A DNA stretch of 33,897 nucleotides from Desulfosporosinus cupriresistens (GCF_001707885.1 NZ_MASS01000047.1:1-33897), one strand, 5' to 3'; positions 24,983 to 33,356 are shown, numbered from the stretch's first letter. Notes: generated by a model from the sequence alone, not told the origin. Made by a program: numbers and translations.

Positions 24983-25287
24983 AAAAAAACTCTCGTCCCG
25001 ACTAGGGACGAGAGTTTACTCCCGTGGTTCCACCCAATTGAAAGGTTATAAGAATGCCCTTTCACTCGATCTCCCTTAACGCGGGGTACGGTTGAGCTTA
25101 CTTATTTCAGCCCAACACTCCAGGGTGGTTTTCCCCTGTACGCTCGTGAGAAATGCTTACAGCCTTGGCATTTCATCTCTTACACGACCGGGTCAGGCTA
25201 CTCTCCCTTTCAACGCTTTAAACATGATATATGACTCTATGATTTAGCATCTTCAAGATAATATTTCGTCAGAATTCTCGATTCTTT
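24983..25287 (-). promoter_or_regulatory. T-box leader, threonine specific
   Basis: The minus strand shows GAGAGTAG at the start, a long distal Stem I arm (GAAATGC/GCATTTC), the specifier ACC in GGAAAACCACCC (25127-25129), the T-box core GGGTGGAACCACGGGAG, and a 12-bp terminator stem (AACTCTCGTCCC arms, 24988-25016) with a T-run. ACC codes for threonine, in agreement with thrS. Confidence 0.93.
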
Positions 25288-25292
25288 CTTTT

Positions 25293-25322
25293 ATTATAAC
25301 AATGAATCCTCTTACTTGTCAA
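25293..25322 (-). promoter_or_regulatory. thrS promoter
   Basis: Minus-strand TTGACA (25317-25322), 18-bp spacer, TATAAT (25293-25298). The -35 overlaps the TGA stop of ytxC (25319-25321). Confidence 0.7.
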
Positions 25323-26191
25323 AATTTTTCACATAAGGAACAACCTTGACAATCCTGTACGCGCTCACCAAAAACACTTCGAATAGTTCGCAGGGTATCT
25401 TTGTAACCATCATACCGAATATGTAGCGTAACTTGACGCGGTGCTACAGCAATTAAAGCACTGACCAATAAGTCTTCATAACCCAACTCCTGGACGTTGT
25501 CGAGTTGGTAATCCTCCAGAAACTGGTGTGTTACCTTAACTCCTTCGTTGTTATAGAGATGAAACTTCCCTTTTGGTGTCATTCCAACATGCAAAATCTC
25601 TAAACGAGGCTTTTGACTATCTACAAAATGTCTTAATAGTTGGATGAATTCCAAGTATTCCTTTTCAATAATGTACTCGTTGATAGCGAATTCCACTGCT
25701 TTACCTACATCGCTCTTATACTCTTGCGCGCGAAAACTTAGAAAACCCTCTATGTCAAAAATGGTACTCTGCTCTAAGCAACTCAGAATCTGGGTAACGA
25801 GGCTTGTCTTGCGGTTAACACGATATCCCTGAACTTGCCCCAGTCCTTTATTCAAATATTCTAAAGCCTTATTGATCACCATTCTCCAATTATCTTCCGT
25901 TAAGTGATGCTTTTTTTGAATTAACTGTTGAACATGCTCTTTTTCCCAATGGAGCAAAATCGTCTCGGCAAGGGCATTTGCCAAGTAATAACGGTGGATT
26001 CTTTGAGTTATACTCTCATTTTCTGTCGCCTCTGGCGAAGGGTCATCAAACTTACACTGAATTAGCCAACGTTTTCCTTGCCGTTGTTCAACAATTTGCA
26101 AAGGAAGTTGTTCTTGTTCACACAGTTCGCGTAAGCATTCACATATGCTCTCCCGATATTTTTGGGTTCCTAATTGTACGGAATGTTCCAC
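25319..26191 (-). CDS. ytxC: YtxC-family protein (putative sporulation protein)
   Basis: About 290 residues, soluble and mostly helical, with the central pattern FLSFRAQEYKSDVGKAVEFA (about 152-171) and the C-terminal LHIRYDGYKDTLRTIRSVFG that I associate with the YtxC family found beside thrS in sporulating Firmicutes. It ends in a CQGCSLC cluster that could bind metal. The biochemical role is unknown. I prefer the GTG at 26191, since the ATG at 26197 directly abuts the GGGGGG ribosome site; the difference is two residues. Confidence 0.82.
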   Translation of the reverse strand: MEHSVQLGTQKYRESICECLRELCEQEQLPLQIVEQRQGKRWLIQCKFDDPSPEATENESITQRIHRYYLANALAETILLHWEKEHVQQLIQKKHHLTEDNWRMVINKALEYLNKGLGQVQGYRVNRKTSLVTQILSCLEQSTIFDIEGFLSFRAQEYKSDVGKAVEFAINEYIIEKEYLEFIQLLRHFVDSQKPRLEILHVGMTPKGKFHLYNNEGVKVTHQFLEDYQLDNVQELGYEDLLVSALIAVAPRQVTLHIRYDGYKDTLRTIRSVFGERVQDCQGCSLCEKF

Positions 26192-26471
26192 TGGCATCCC
26201 CCCATAGTAGAGTATATGACCTAATTGAAGTCATATTTCGTTTGGGCCAATCTCTATGCACTTTTCTCCTAAATAATATTTGCAGAAAAGCTGCGGACAC
26301 CCCCTAATATTTCCAGTTATTTAATGTTTTATTCTCTTCATGTTGGGGACAGTCTATAATGCTTGAACCCCATTATCTTGGAACTTAACCTCCTTCGAAG
26401 GCACACACTATAAAGACAAGCTTATAGGGAGGAAATTTACAATAGGATCTTTTAAAATCCATGGAAAACAC
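26192..26471. other. Intergenic stretch upstream of ytxC
   Basis: No supported gene. The ytxC promoter should be here, but I cannot identify it with confidence. Confidence 0.3.
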
Positions 26472-26505
26472 AAAAAAGGCAGAGCGATACTTCGTTCTAG
26501 CCTTT
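26472..26505 (-). terminator. Leftward terminator without an obvious gene
   Basis: Minus-strand hairpin with arms AAAGGC and AGAACGA against TCGCTCT and GCCTTT (one or two mismatches), followed by six T. It would stop leftward transcription arriving from antisense to the DUF4282-like gene, where no clear leftward gene exists except a doubtful ORF at 27081-27302. Confidence 0.55.
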
Positions 26506-26613
26506 CGTATTGGAGATTCAACTAATATAATAAAAATTTATATTTATACCATTTAATGGAGGAATTTGCATTTACACCTTGAACTAATTATTTATAGAAA
26601 TGGAGGGATACAT

Positions 26614-27021
26614 ATGAAGCACGGCTCTAAGGGTGAATATTCACCAGAAGCCTTTGAGGTAATTGTAGACCTACTCAAAGAACAAGAGAAAACTATTCTA
26701 GCCCAATCCAAACATAGCGAAATTGCTGAGGAAGAAAGCAATAATATCAGTCTTAGTGATTTCTTTTCATTTCGGCTTCTTATTAGTACACGTCTTATTA
26801 AATTCCTCTATTTTTGGGGAGTGATTGGCATAACAATTGTAAGTTGGAATTTATTTATGAAGGATCAATTATTAATAGGAATCTTAAGTATTATTGTTGG
26901 GAACGCGGTTTGGCGTTTGATCTGTGAAATGGTCATCATATTTTTCCGAATGAATAAGCAGTTAGCTCAGTTATGTTTGACTCATCAAGAACTGAAGCGA
27001 AGTATACATAATCCTAACTAG
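26614..27021 (+). CDS. DUF4282-like membrane protein
   Basis: 135 residues: a polar N-terminus (1-60) with helical KEQEKTILAQ, then SLSDFFSFRLLISTRLIKFL leading into two membrane segments (about 70-90 and 93-117), then a charged tail. The FxSFRxLITxxLIKxLYWxG-type pattern matches DUF4282, whose function is unknown. The start at 26614 follows GGAGGG; an upstream in-frame ATG at 26566 has no ribosome site. First of two rightward genes in this part; no shared role with gerAB is apparent. Confidence 0.72.
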   Translation: MKHGSKGEYSPEAFEVIVDLLKEQEKTILAQSKHSEIAEEESNNISLSDFFSFRLLISTRLIKFLYFWGVIGITIVSWNLFMKDQLLIGILSIIVGNAVWRLICEMVIIFFRMNKQLAQLCLTHQELKRSIHNPN

Positions 27022-27366
27022 CTTACTTAAGCATGAGTCCTTAGAACAATTCTGAAACTGTGGTCGTAACTCATGGAGAGTTAGTGCAAAGTGGTAGCTG
27101 CCAAGACGAAGGGGGTTATAATTCCCATAGGAATATTAGCCATAAAATGGTCTTGGCGTTGACGATAAGTTAAAGCGGTTTCAACGTGAAAAAAGTGATT
27201 CTGAACACCAGGAGCTAACTGGATGCAAATAGAGTATTTAGAAGGGATAATAGGCCCGTTGTCGGATAGAATAAGGGAGATTAAACCATATTGTTCAGTC
27301 ACATGGTGTGCGATAACAAGTAATCCAATTATTGATGACGATAAGCTTCAAGCGGAAAGGAAACCG
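27022..27366. other. Unassigned stretch between the DUF4282-like gene and gerAB
   Basis: Open in several frames but none is convincing. A 73-codon leftward ORF (27081-27302) and an N-terminal extension of gerAB (from 27223) overlap each other, and neither has a good ribosome site or a recognised family. It may be remnant DNA, or the missing gerA part lost by decay. Confidence 0.3.
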
Positions 27367-28458
27367 ATGGAAAGGATTTCAACACACCAATTCATAACCT
27401 TAGGGGCAGCTGTACTCATGGGCGGAACTTTCCTCCTCATAGCATCGTTTGTTACTGAAGCAGGTGGACGGGATGGTTGGATGGCCGTCTTGCCAGCACT
27501 CGTTGTGACAATTCCTTACAGCCTAATGGTATTTTCACTTTCTGCAAAGTATCCGCAAGAAAATTTGTTGAAGATTTCAGAAAAGCTTTTGGGGAAATGG
27601 GTTGGGAAAATTATTGGACTCCTATATATTGTAATCTCTGGCTATTATGGTGGATTACTGCTAGCTTTTATCGGAGTCATCTATGAGCAATCGATTATGC
27701 CTTTAATGCCTCGTTGGGTGTTCTACATAGGTGCTCTTCTACTCGTATTCTACCTAGTAAGCTCTGGGATAGAAGTGTTTGCTCGTTTTTCTGAACTTAT
27801 TTTTCCCGTGATTGTGATTGCATTAGTACTTAATATCGCTCTTACTATTCCACGTATTGAACAAGGCGAACTTCTGCCTATTTTAAGCGAGGGAATAAAA
27901 CCTCTATTTTTTGGAGCACTTAGAGTAGTACCATTTTCAATGGTATATATACTTTTTTTAGGTGGAATCCTTACTTTTCTACCTGTCGATAAGCAAGCGC
28001 TTGGCCAGTTGAAGGTAGGAGTTCGGCTAACTGTTTTTTTAGTAGGAATTTTAGACACTTTGGTTGCCTTAATTCAAATTCTCGTCTTTGGACCAACAGA
28101 AACAGTTCGTTTAGCATTTGGTATACTTGAATTAGGGAAGATGGTAGAAATAAGCCGGACGATTTCTGGAGTTGAGTCTTTGTTTATGGGGGTCTGGCTT
28201 GGGGCTCTGGTTATAAAATGTGGTGCCTTTTATTTCATGACAACCTGGGGCATTGAAACGGTGTTTAAATTAACAAAGTTACCCTGGAAACTTGCCGTAA
28301 GTTTCGTATTTTTGGTAATCGCTTTTGGATTCATGAGAGGGTATTCTTTGAGTAGAGAACTTGCATTTGTCGAAAGTTATTTGATTTCGCCGTTTGCTTT
28401 CGTTTGGATACCTTTCCTTTGGGCAATCTCGCGCTGGAGGGCAAGAGCTAGTATTTAG
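27367..28458 (+). CDS. Spore germination permease, GerAB type
   Basis: A 363-residue APC-superfamily membrane protein with ten hydrophobic segments, starting MERISTHQFITLGAAVLMGG, typical of GerAB/YndE proteins. GerAB is the nutrient-sensing subunit of germinant receptors in the spore inner membrane and normally works with GerAA and GerAC. Neither partner is visible within several kilobases on either side, so this copy is solitary; it may pair with products encoded elsewhere. The start at 27367 follows AAAGGAAA. The longer ORF from 27223 adds 48 residues not seen in the family. Confidence 0.88.
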   Translation: MERISTHQFITLGAAVLMGGTFLLIASFVTEAGGRDGWMAVLPALVVTIPYSLMVFSLSAKYPQENLLKISEKLLGKWVGKIIGLLYIVISGYYGGLLLAFIGVIYEQSIMPLMPRWVFYIGALLLVFYLVSSGIEVFARFSELIFPVIVIALVLNIALTIPRIEQGELLPILSEGIKPLFFGALRVVPFSMVYILFLGGILTFLPVDKQALGQLKVGVRLTVFLVGILDTLVALIQILVFGPTETVRLAFGILELGKMVEISRTISGVESLFMGVWLGALVIKCGAFYFMTTWGIETVFKLTKLPWKLAVSFVFLVIAFGFMRGYSLSRELAFVESYLISPFAFVWIPFLWAISRWRARASI

Positions 28459-28463
28459 GCGCT

Positions 28464-28862
28464 CTACTTCTCCCTACTCTTTTTAGGAATAGGAAAGATT
28501 ATAAAGAACGTCGTCCCTCTAGGACTAGAATCGATATTGATCTTAGCGTTATGAGATTCAGCAATTTTATAGCATGTTGCTAACCCTAACCCAGTCCCAT
28601 CGTCTTTAGTCGTAAAGAAGGGGGTTCCTAACTTATCGAGATTTTCTGGTGGAATACCACACCCCTCATCTGCAATTGAAAGCACTACTTTATCACCCTC
28701 TATATAACTTCTAATAGTTAGCAACCCTTTCTCCTTCATTACTTCAAGTCCATTGCGGGTTAAGTGAGAATTGTTGCCGAGAATATCTCCTGTTTCATTA
28801 TCTACGAACTTTCTCGGAAGTTCATTTAGACATTCCATTATTAAGTTTTCGTTAGCGTTCAA
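28464..28862 (-). pseudogene. Histidine kinase fragment (ATPase domain only)
   Basis: 132 residues, nearly all a HATPase_c domain. Visible are an N-box (HLTRNGLEVM), a G1 box (DEGCGIPPE), an F-box (TPFFTTK) and a G2 box (GTGLGLATC). The sensor and the dimerisation/phosphoacceptor helix with its histidine are missing, and the N-box is preceded by odd sequence where QVLLNL is usual. It looks like a kinase cut down by deletion. However, the ORF is open and a TTG at 28862 follows AAAGGAG at workable distance, so a free ATP-binding protein or anti-sigma-like product cannot be excluded. Confidence 0.7.
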
Positions 28863-28880
28863 TCAGTATCAGCTCCTTTC

Positions 28881-28906
28881 TAAAAATGGGCATAAAAATA
28901 GCCCAT
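28881..28906 (-). terminator. Terminator of the YczE-like gene
   Basis: ATGGGC (28886-28891) and GCCCAT (28901-28906) pair across an AT loop, with a T-run on the minus strand just before the kinase fragment. Confidence 0.75.
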
Positions 28907-28965
28907 ACCGTTTGGTACAGGCGTGATTAGTTCGTAGTACATTCACAACATCAGAAGAATGCGCA

Positions 28966-29634
28966 TTACATTCTTCGTTCATAACAGATTACCTCAGAAT
29001 AATTATTCAAAAATTTATCCAGTCTTCTCCTAAACAATTTCATAATGAAGCTCAAAACAGTTCCAACCAGAACGGCTGAAATAATTGTTCCAACCCCCAC
29101 GCTCCCAAGGCCGTGAAGTACAAACAAGCAGGTTATTCCTGAAATTAGCACCATAGAAATATCAAATGATACCTTTACCCTTGGAAATGCAATTCCAGTT
29201 TTTTGAGATACCGCCTGCATTACACCTTCTCCAGCGAGCGGCACAATATCAGGAGGCAGATAAAGAAAAATTCCGACTGCAACAAATATAATGCTTATCA
29301 GTAAAAGTAGAAGACGTATTGAGTAATTTTCAGATGTGGGTAAAAATGTCATTAAATAATTTGAAAAGGTAGTGAAATAACCAAAAACAACTGCCACAAC
29401 GATTTGAGACAGGTTTTTCAGTTTGAAATCTTTTCTTACTAATACGATTTGCATCAGTATTAGTATAATATGAAATAAAATTGTGGCTTTTCCCATTTCA
29501 ATACCTGCTATCAGCGTAATCGTATAGGGAATTGAGCTGACGGGTGATACTCCAAGATTTGATTTTACCGAAAAACCTATTCCAATCGTCATTAAAAAAA
29601 GGCCTAAAATGTATGTAAATAATCTTTTTGTCAT
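28966..29634 (-). CDS. YczE/YitT-like integral membrane protein
   Basis: 222 residues with about six membrane segments. The N-terminus FLMTIGIGFSVKSNLGVSPV and the later PPDIVPLAGEGVMQAVSQ are the pattern of the YczE/YyaS (DUF6198) family of small transporters or membrane factors. The function of the family is not well defined; in Bacillus, YczE influences lipopeptide production. The start codon lacks a close ribosome site, but three tandem copies of ATGAAGGAT-like sequence lie just upstream. Monocistronic, with its own terminator. Confidence 0.8.
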   Translation of the reverse strand: MTKRLFTYILGLFLMTIGIGFSVKSNLGVSPVSSIPYTITLIAGIEMGKATILFHIILILMQIVLVRKDFKLKNLSQIVVAVVFGYFTTFSNYLMTFLPTSENYSIRLLLLLISIIFVAVGIFLYLPPDIVPLAGEGVMQAVSQKTGIAFPRVKVSFDISMVLISGITCLFVLHGLGSVGVGTIISAVLVGTVLSFIMKLFRRRLDKFLNNYSEVICYERRM

Positions 29635-29642
29635 ATTAAATT

Positions 29643-29671
29643 TTCATATCCTTCATATCCTTCATATATTC
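29643..29671 (-). repeat. Tandem ATGAAGGAT repeat before the YczE-like gene
   Basis: On the minus strand ATGAAGGAT occurs in tandem, reading as a possible leader peptide MKDMKDMKI whose stop is two bases before the gene's ATG. Each unit also carries an AAGGA ribosome-site core. Confidence 0.45.
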
Positions 29672-29945
29672 TTTGATTTCCTCTTAAATTCTTTCTTAAT
29701 GTACAACATAAAAGATTAATGTAGCGAGAAGAAGTATCGATTTACTTCATCAATTAAGCTTTTAAATGTCCAAACCTTAATACACAATTATAGGGAATTT
29801 TATTTATCATTGATTTATTTATCATTGATTTATTTTTTATAGGTTTAGGAGTAAGCCTAACCACAAAAACCGAATTCGGGTACTTCTCCAATTTCAAGTG
29901 TTCCATATCAGAACAACAAGGTTCTATCGTAAAACCCCAAACTCT
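29672..29945. other. AT-rich intergenic stretch with a 15-bp tandem repeat
   Basis: TTATTTATCATTGAT is repeated near 29800-29830. No supported gene. Confidence 0.4.
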
Positions 29946-30125
29946 TTACCTCTTCGACCACTGAACATCACCATAAAGACTGTTAGGAGCGTCATCATAC
30001 TTTACGCCTTTGTTGTAATCCTTCACTTGGTTATTATACCTGATATTGCCTGGATTGAATAGGATATGCCCTTTCTTTACTTCTGGCTCAAGGGAAATAA
30101 TCCTTTCATGTGTTGACGCAAGGTA
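29946..30125 (-). pseudogene. Phage terminase large-subunit C-terminal remnant
   Basis: A 59-codon open frame without a start. It reads THERIISLEPEVKKGHILF, then NPGNIRYNNQVKDYNKG, then KYDDAPNSL. This matches the nuclease end of large terminases of the type TIGR01630, where R-I-x-S-L-x-P-x-V/I-x-x-G-x-I-x-F and DHDDxPDAL are conserved. In-frame TAG precedes it at 30126-30128, and the rest of the protein is absent. It is too short for the ORF threshold used for whole genes. Likely the scar of a prophage lost near the tRNA cluster. Confidence 0.6.
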
Positions 30126-30285
30126 CTAAATAGAGGAAGATAGTAATATAACGTCTTTAAAGCGCTTGTAACCATCTTCACAGGGAAAAACCTATATAAC
30201 ATGTTAGCACTCCTTGGAAGGCAATTCTAGCGCCTTAGATGCAGGGAATTAAGTTAGTAAATACCTGAGTAGGACAACTTAATAT

Positions 30286-30455
30286 AAAAGGGGATGTGTG
30301 AAAACTCAGTCTCCAAAATTTCAAGTGGTTACAACAATCAATAAGCGTCCTCATTTCACTATAAAAGTGGAGTGAGGACGCTTGTGTTTTGATGATATAG
30401 AAGCAAAAGTGGGGATGTAAAAAATATAGTAACAAGTTTTAGCACACCCCCTTTT
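30286..30455. mobile_element. 160-bp terminal-inverted-repeat element, copy 2 (MITE-like)
   Basis: The core at 30291-30450 differs from copy 1 (10128-10288) by only a few bases. The ends GGGATGTGTGAAAACT and AGTTTTAGCACACCCCC are inverted repeats, extended by AAAAG on the left and CTTTT on the right. The same 11-bp central hairpin is present. It encodes no protein, lies between a phage remnant and the tRNA terminator, and has no clear target duplication. Confidence 0.7.
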
Positions 30456-30611
30456 GCACGGCTGAGTAAGTGATTCGTTGACCGAATTTTGACCGACTAC
30501 TTATAGATACTAACGAGTCTTTGTAGTATTTAGCTGTTTTGTCGTTCAGCCTCACATTTTTGTAGTCGTTTCAAAATCTCCTGTGATCCGCTTGTACCAA
30601 TGGCTTAAGTA
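30456..30611. other. Intergenic stretch before the tRNA operon end
   Basis: No supported gene; a few broken reading frames on the minus strand could be phage debris, but no family is recognised. Confidence 0.3.
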
Positions 30612-30637
30612 TGAAAAAAGCTCCTCCGAAGAGAAGC
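30612..30637 (-). terminator. Terminator of the tRNA operon
   Basis: Minus-strand GCTTCTC-TTCG-GAGGAGC hairpin with a UUCG tetraloop and a T6 tail, just past the last tRNA. Confidence 0.88.
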
Positions 30638-30650
30638 CTCATGTTTCATA

Positions 30651-30727
30651 TGGTGGGTTTGAGAGGACTCGAACCTCCGACCCCCGCGATGTCAACGCGG
30701 TACTCTAACCAGCTGAGCTACAAACCC
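30651..30727 (-). tRNA. tRNA-Val (GAC)
   Basis: 77 bases with encoded CCA. Acceptor GGGTTTG pairs with CAAACCC-type 3' end, the anticodon loop TTGACAT sits on a CCGCG/CGCGG stem, and the T arm has GTTCGAGTC. Anticodon GAC reads valine GUC/GUU. Last of seven. Confidence 0.93.
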
Positions 30728-30730
30728 ATG

Positions 30731-30817
30731 TGGTGCCGATGACCGGAATCGAACCGGTACGGATGTTACTCCGCGGGATTTTAAGTCCCGTGCGTCTGCC
30801 AGTTACGCCACATCGGC
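30731..30817 (-). tRNA. tRNA-Leu (TAA)
   Basis: 87 bases, with the long variable arm of a class II tRNA. Anticodon loop CTTAAAA on CGGGA/TCCCG; acceptor GCCGATG/CATCGGC; CCA encoded. Confidence 0.94.
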
Positions 30818-30826
30818 AAAATTAGT

Positions 30827-30901
<75 letters not shown>

Positions 30902-30912
30902 AGAATTAATAG

Positions 30913-30987
30913 TGGAGCGGGTGACGAGATTCGGACTCGCGACTTTCACCTTGGCAAGGTGACACTCTACCACTGAGTTACACCCGC
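30913..30987 (-). tRNA. tRNA-Gly (GCC)
   Basis: 75 bases. Anticodon loop TTGCCAA on TCACC/GGTGA; acceptor GCGGGTG/CACCCGC; CCA encoded. Confidence 0.94.
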
Positions 30988-30988
30988 A

Positions 30989-31064
<76 letters not shown>

Positions 31065-31073
31065 AAATTAAGA

Positions 31074-31149
31074 TGGCGACCCCGATCGGACTTGAACCGA
31101 CGATCTCCTGCGTGACAGGCAGGCATGTTAACCACTACACCACGGGGCC
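31074..31149 (-). tRNA. tRNA-Asp (GTC)
   Basis: 76 bases. Anticodon loop CTGTCAC on CCTGC/GCAGG; discriminator G as expected for Asp; CCA encoded. Confidence 0.94.
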
Positions 31150-31268
31150 ATGATTGGGGTTCGATGCACGATGTCCAATGAATAAACACCGATCTCTACC
31201 CTCTATAGTCCTAAGTCAAGTTCCAAGGTCCTTGCGAACTACAGATCTTGAACTGCGAACATCGAGTT

Positions 31269-31344
<76 letters not shown>

Positions 31345-31361
31345 GGGAACTGACGATTATC

Positions 31362-31390
31362 AGTATACACAAAAATACGCTCTATGTCAA
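31362..31390 (-). promoter_or_regulatory. tRNA operon promoter
   Basis: Minus-strand TTGACA (31385-31390), 17-bp spacer, TATACT (31362-31367), about 10 bases before the probable start of the primary transcript. Near consensus, as expected for stable RNA. Confidence 0.85.
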
Positions 31391-31446
31391 AGCTTTTTTC
31401 AAATTTTGTTTAAGATTCGATTAAAATTTGATTCCCTCTTATTTAT

Positions 31447-31499
31447 TCTTCTTGAATCTGCGGGGCATATTCAAGAAGAGGAGGAGGATTTAATCCTCC
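31447..31499 (-). terminator. Double hairpin after the glycosyltransferase gene
   Basis: Two stems follow the stop: GGAGGATT/AATCCTCC (31483-31499) and TCTTCTTGAAT/ATTCAAGAAGA (31447-31479). There is no clear T-tract, so termination is likely but not certain. Confidence 0.5.
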
Positions 31500-31501
31500 C
31501 C

Positions 31502-32779
31502 CTAATTTACTGATACCTTTTTTTGTTTTACAACATCTTCTATACTAATCGAACGCGTATGTTTGGTGTGTGACCACTGTTTGTCGTTGCGATTTATGAA
31601 ACCTAAAAAGACAATTGGTATCCAACTATAGATAAAGATAGGATACAGTATCAACCCCACATAGGAACGCCATGGTAACCGGTCAAGAGCTAACGCTGCA
31701 ACAGGATAGAGATACTGAATAGCGGATAGAATCTGCCATCCGGTCCAAGGCATGACTAATGTAAATACGCGTGTGTAGTTAGGCGTAAACGCAGATGCTA
31801 AGTTTGTCAACATAAAAAAGGAAGCGATCATAACGAGTGCCGGTTGGAAAAGGTGAATCGCCGCATCAAAATACATGATCTTTCGTTCACGTATTCCTTT
31901 GATAATCAGGGGGAAGAAATAACGACCTGCAACATCTACCTGACCCTGAGCCCAACGTTTACGCTGATACCAGGATTGAATAAAGGTCAATGGCTTCTCA
32001 TCATATACCACTGCATCATGTGCCCAAGTTGTCTTAATACCATGAGACAATGCTTTCATACTAAACTCGAGATCTTCAGTCAAGGAAGTTGCTCCCCAAC
32101 CAAATTCTTTTAAAACATCCGTCGAAATACACATGCCTGTCCCACCCAGAACGTTCGTGAGACGACCTGTATTGTACCTTGCTAGTTGCAATAAACGATT
32201 TGTTACCCAAAATGCAATTGAGAAAGTGTTAGTCACCCAAGTATCAAACGGGTTTTTCGAGTCCAAGTAACACTGGACAATTTTATGACCTTGACAAAGT
32301 TTACTATTCATTTCAAAAAGAAAGTTTTCCTTTACAAGGTTATCTGCATCAAAAATAGCTATAGCATCATATTGACGCTCCATTTTAAATAAACGATAAA
32401 ACATCCATTCTAAGGCATAACCCTTACCACGTTTTTCAGTATTAAATCGTCGATGAACGATAGCCCCTGCTCTCCTAGCAATCAATGCTGTTTTATCTGT
32501 ACAGTTATCGGCTACAACAAAGATATCATAATATTCTTTCGGATAATCGAGTTGGAGCAGATTCTCCACTAAAGGTCCAATGACGGCTTCCTCATTATGT
32601 GCAGCCACGACTATAGCAAAACTCTTCTCTGGCGTAAGTATCTTCGTCTCTTGTTTCCGATAGAGTCCAAACATCGAAAGAACAAAATAATAAAAGGTTA
32701 AAAAGATTATAATAGTTTGGACAGGAAGCATGATGACATCAAATATTTGTGTACTTGTAATCCCAGATAAGAAATCCAC
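31502..32779 (-). CDS. Processive membrane glycosyltransferase, family 2
   Basis: 425 residues with membrane helix(es) at about 13-36, a GT-A domain (52-280) and four C-terminal membrane segments. Catalytic motifs are complete: VVAAHNEEAVIG (57-68), FDAD (143-146), TED (234-236) and QRKRW (272-276, the QxxRW motif). This motif set marks processive enzymes such as cellulose, chitin, hyaluronan and poly-GlcNAc synthases, so it probably extends a surface polysaccharide across the membrane. The product is unknown because no modifying partners lie nearby. GTG start after AAAGGGG. Confidence 0.88.
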   Translation of the reverse strand: MDFLSGITSTQIFDVIMLPVQTIIIFLTFYYFVLSMFGLYRKQETKILTPEKSFAIVVAAHNEEAVIGPLVENLLQLDYPKEYYDIFVVADNCTDKTALIARRAGAIVHRRFNTEKRGKGYALEWMFYRLFKMERQYDAIAIFDADNLVKENFLFEMNSKLCQGHKIVQCYLDSKNPFDTWVTNTFSIAFWVTNRLLQLARYNTGRLTNVLGGTGMCISTDVLKEFGWGATSLTEDLEFSMKALSHGIKTTWAHDAVVYDEKPLTFIQSWYQRKRWAQGQVDVAGRYFFPLIIKGIRERKIMYFDAAIHLFQPALVMIASFFMLTNLASAFTPNYTRVFTLVMPWTGWQILSAIQYLYPVAALALDRLPWRSYVGLILYPIFIYSWIPIVFLGFINRNDKQWSHTKHTRSISIEDVVKQKKVSVN

Positions 32780-32923
32780 AGATTCAACCCCTTTCTAACC
32801 AATAAATTTTAACATAGTAATTACCCCTATGCAAGAACTGTAATCCGGCAAATATTACAGATTGTCCACATTTTACTTATATTTTCTTCTCTTTCAACTT
32901 AGAACATAATATTGAAATAGAAA

Positions 32924-33241
32924 CTATCTCCGCTCAAAAAACTTAAGTAAAAAGAGAATGATTAGTGAGCCACTAAAGATCATGAATATGAAGCTTATTT
33001 TAATTCCAAATCCAATTGACTGCCAGTAGACTTCTCCGATACGCGTGCCTGATACAAACGGAACAAATAAACGAAAAATATGTGCAATCCCATCTCCAAT
33101 TACAACAAAAAGTAATAACCCTGAAATCAACGTTAGTATACCCATAATGCCTGTAGAAGTATCCAATCGCCAACGACGAATTATATCACGTTTCATCCAG
33201 TGCAACTCTACACTTAAGTCATTAATCCATCTTCGCCACAT
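32924..33241 (-). CDS. Small two-helix membrane protein of unknown function
   Basis: 105 residues: a basic, tryptophan-rich N-terminus (MWRRWINDLSVELHWMKRD), two membrane segments (about 33-52 and 78-100) and a basic end (KFFERR). I do not recognise a family. ATG at 33241 has AGGTGAG six bases upstream; a GTG at 33250 overlaps that site. It lies 144 bp upstream of the glycosyltransferase on the same strand and might be co-transcribed with it. Confidence 0.6.
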   Translation of the reverse strand: MWRRWINDLSVELHWMKRDIIRRWRLDTSTGIMGILTLISGLLLFVVIGDGIAHIFRLFVPFVSGTRIGEVYWQSIGFGIKISFIFMIFSGSLIILFLLKFFERR

Positions 33242-33356
33242 TAATCTCACCTCATATCTATTTTATGAGGGAATTAAGAAAGTGCGCACACACCTTAAAG
33301 TAAAAAGTATAAAACCAAAAAAACTGGCTATAATGACGTCAAGGAGGTGGTTTATT

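Noticed and set aside
26460..26555. 31-codon rightward ORF starting MENTKKAERY
   Set aside because: Runs through a terminator hairpin and lacks a ribosome site.
27081..27302. 73-codon leftward ORF upstream of gerAB
   Set aside because: Not promoted to a gene: no ribosome site, no family recognised; kept only as a possibility with the terminator at 26472.
29795..29840. Tandem TTATTTATCATTGAT as a CRISPR or iteron array
   Set aside because: Only two to three units, no spacers, no cas or replication gene; simple AT-rich repeat.
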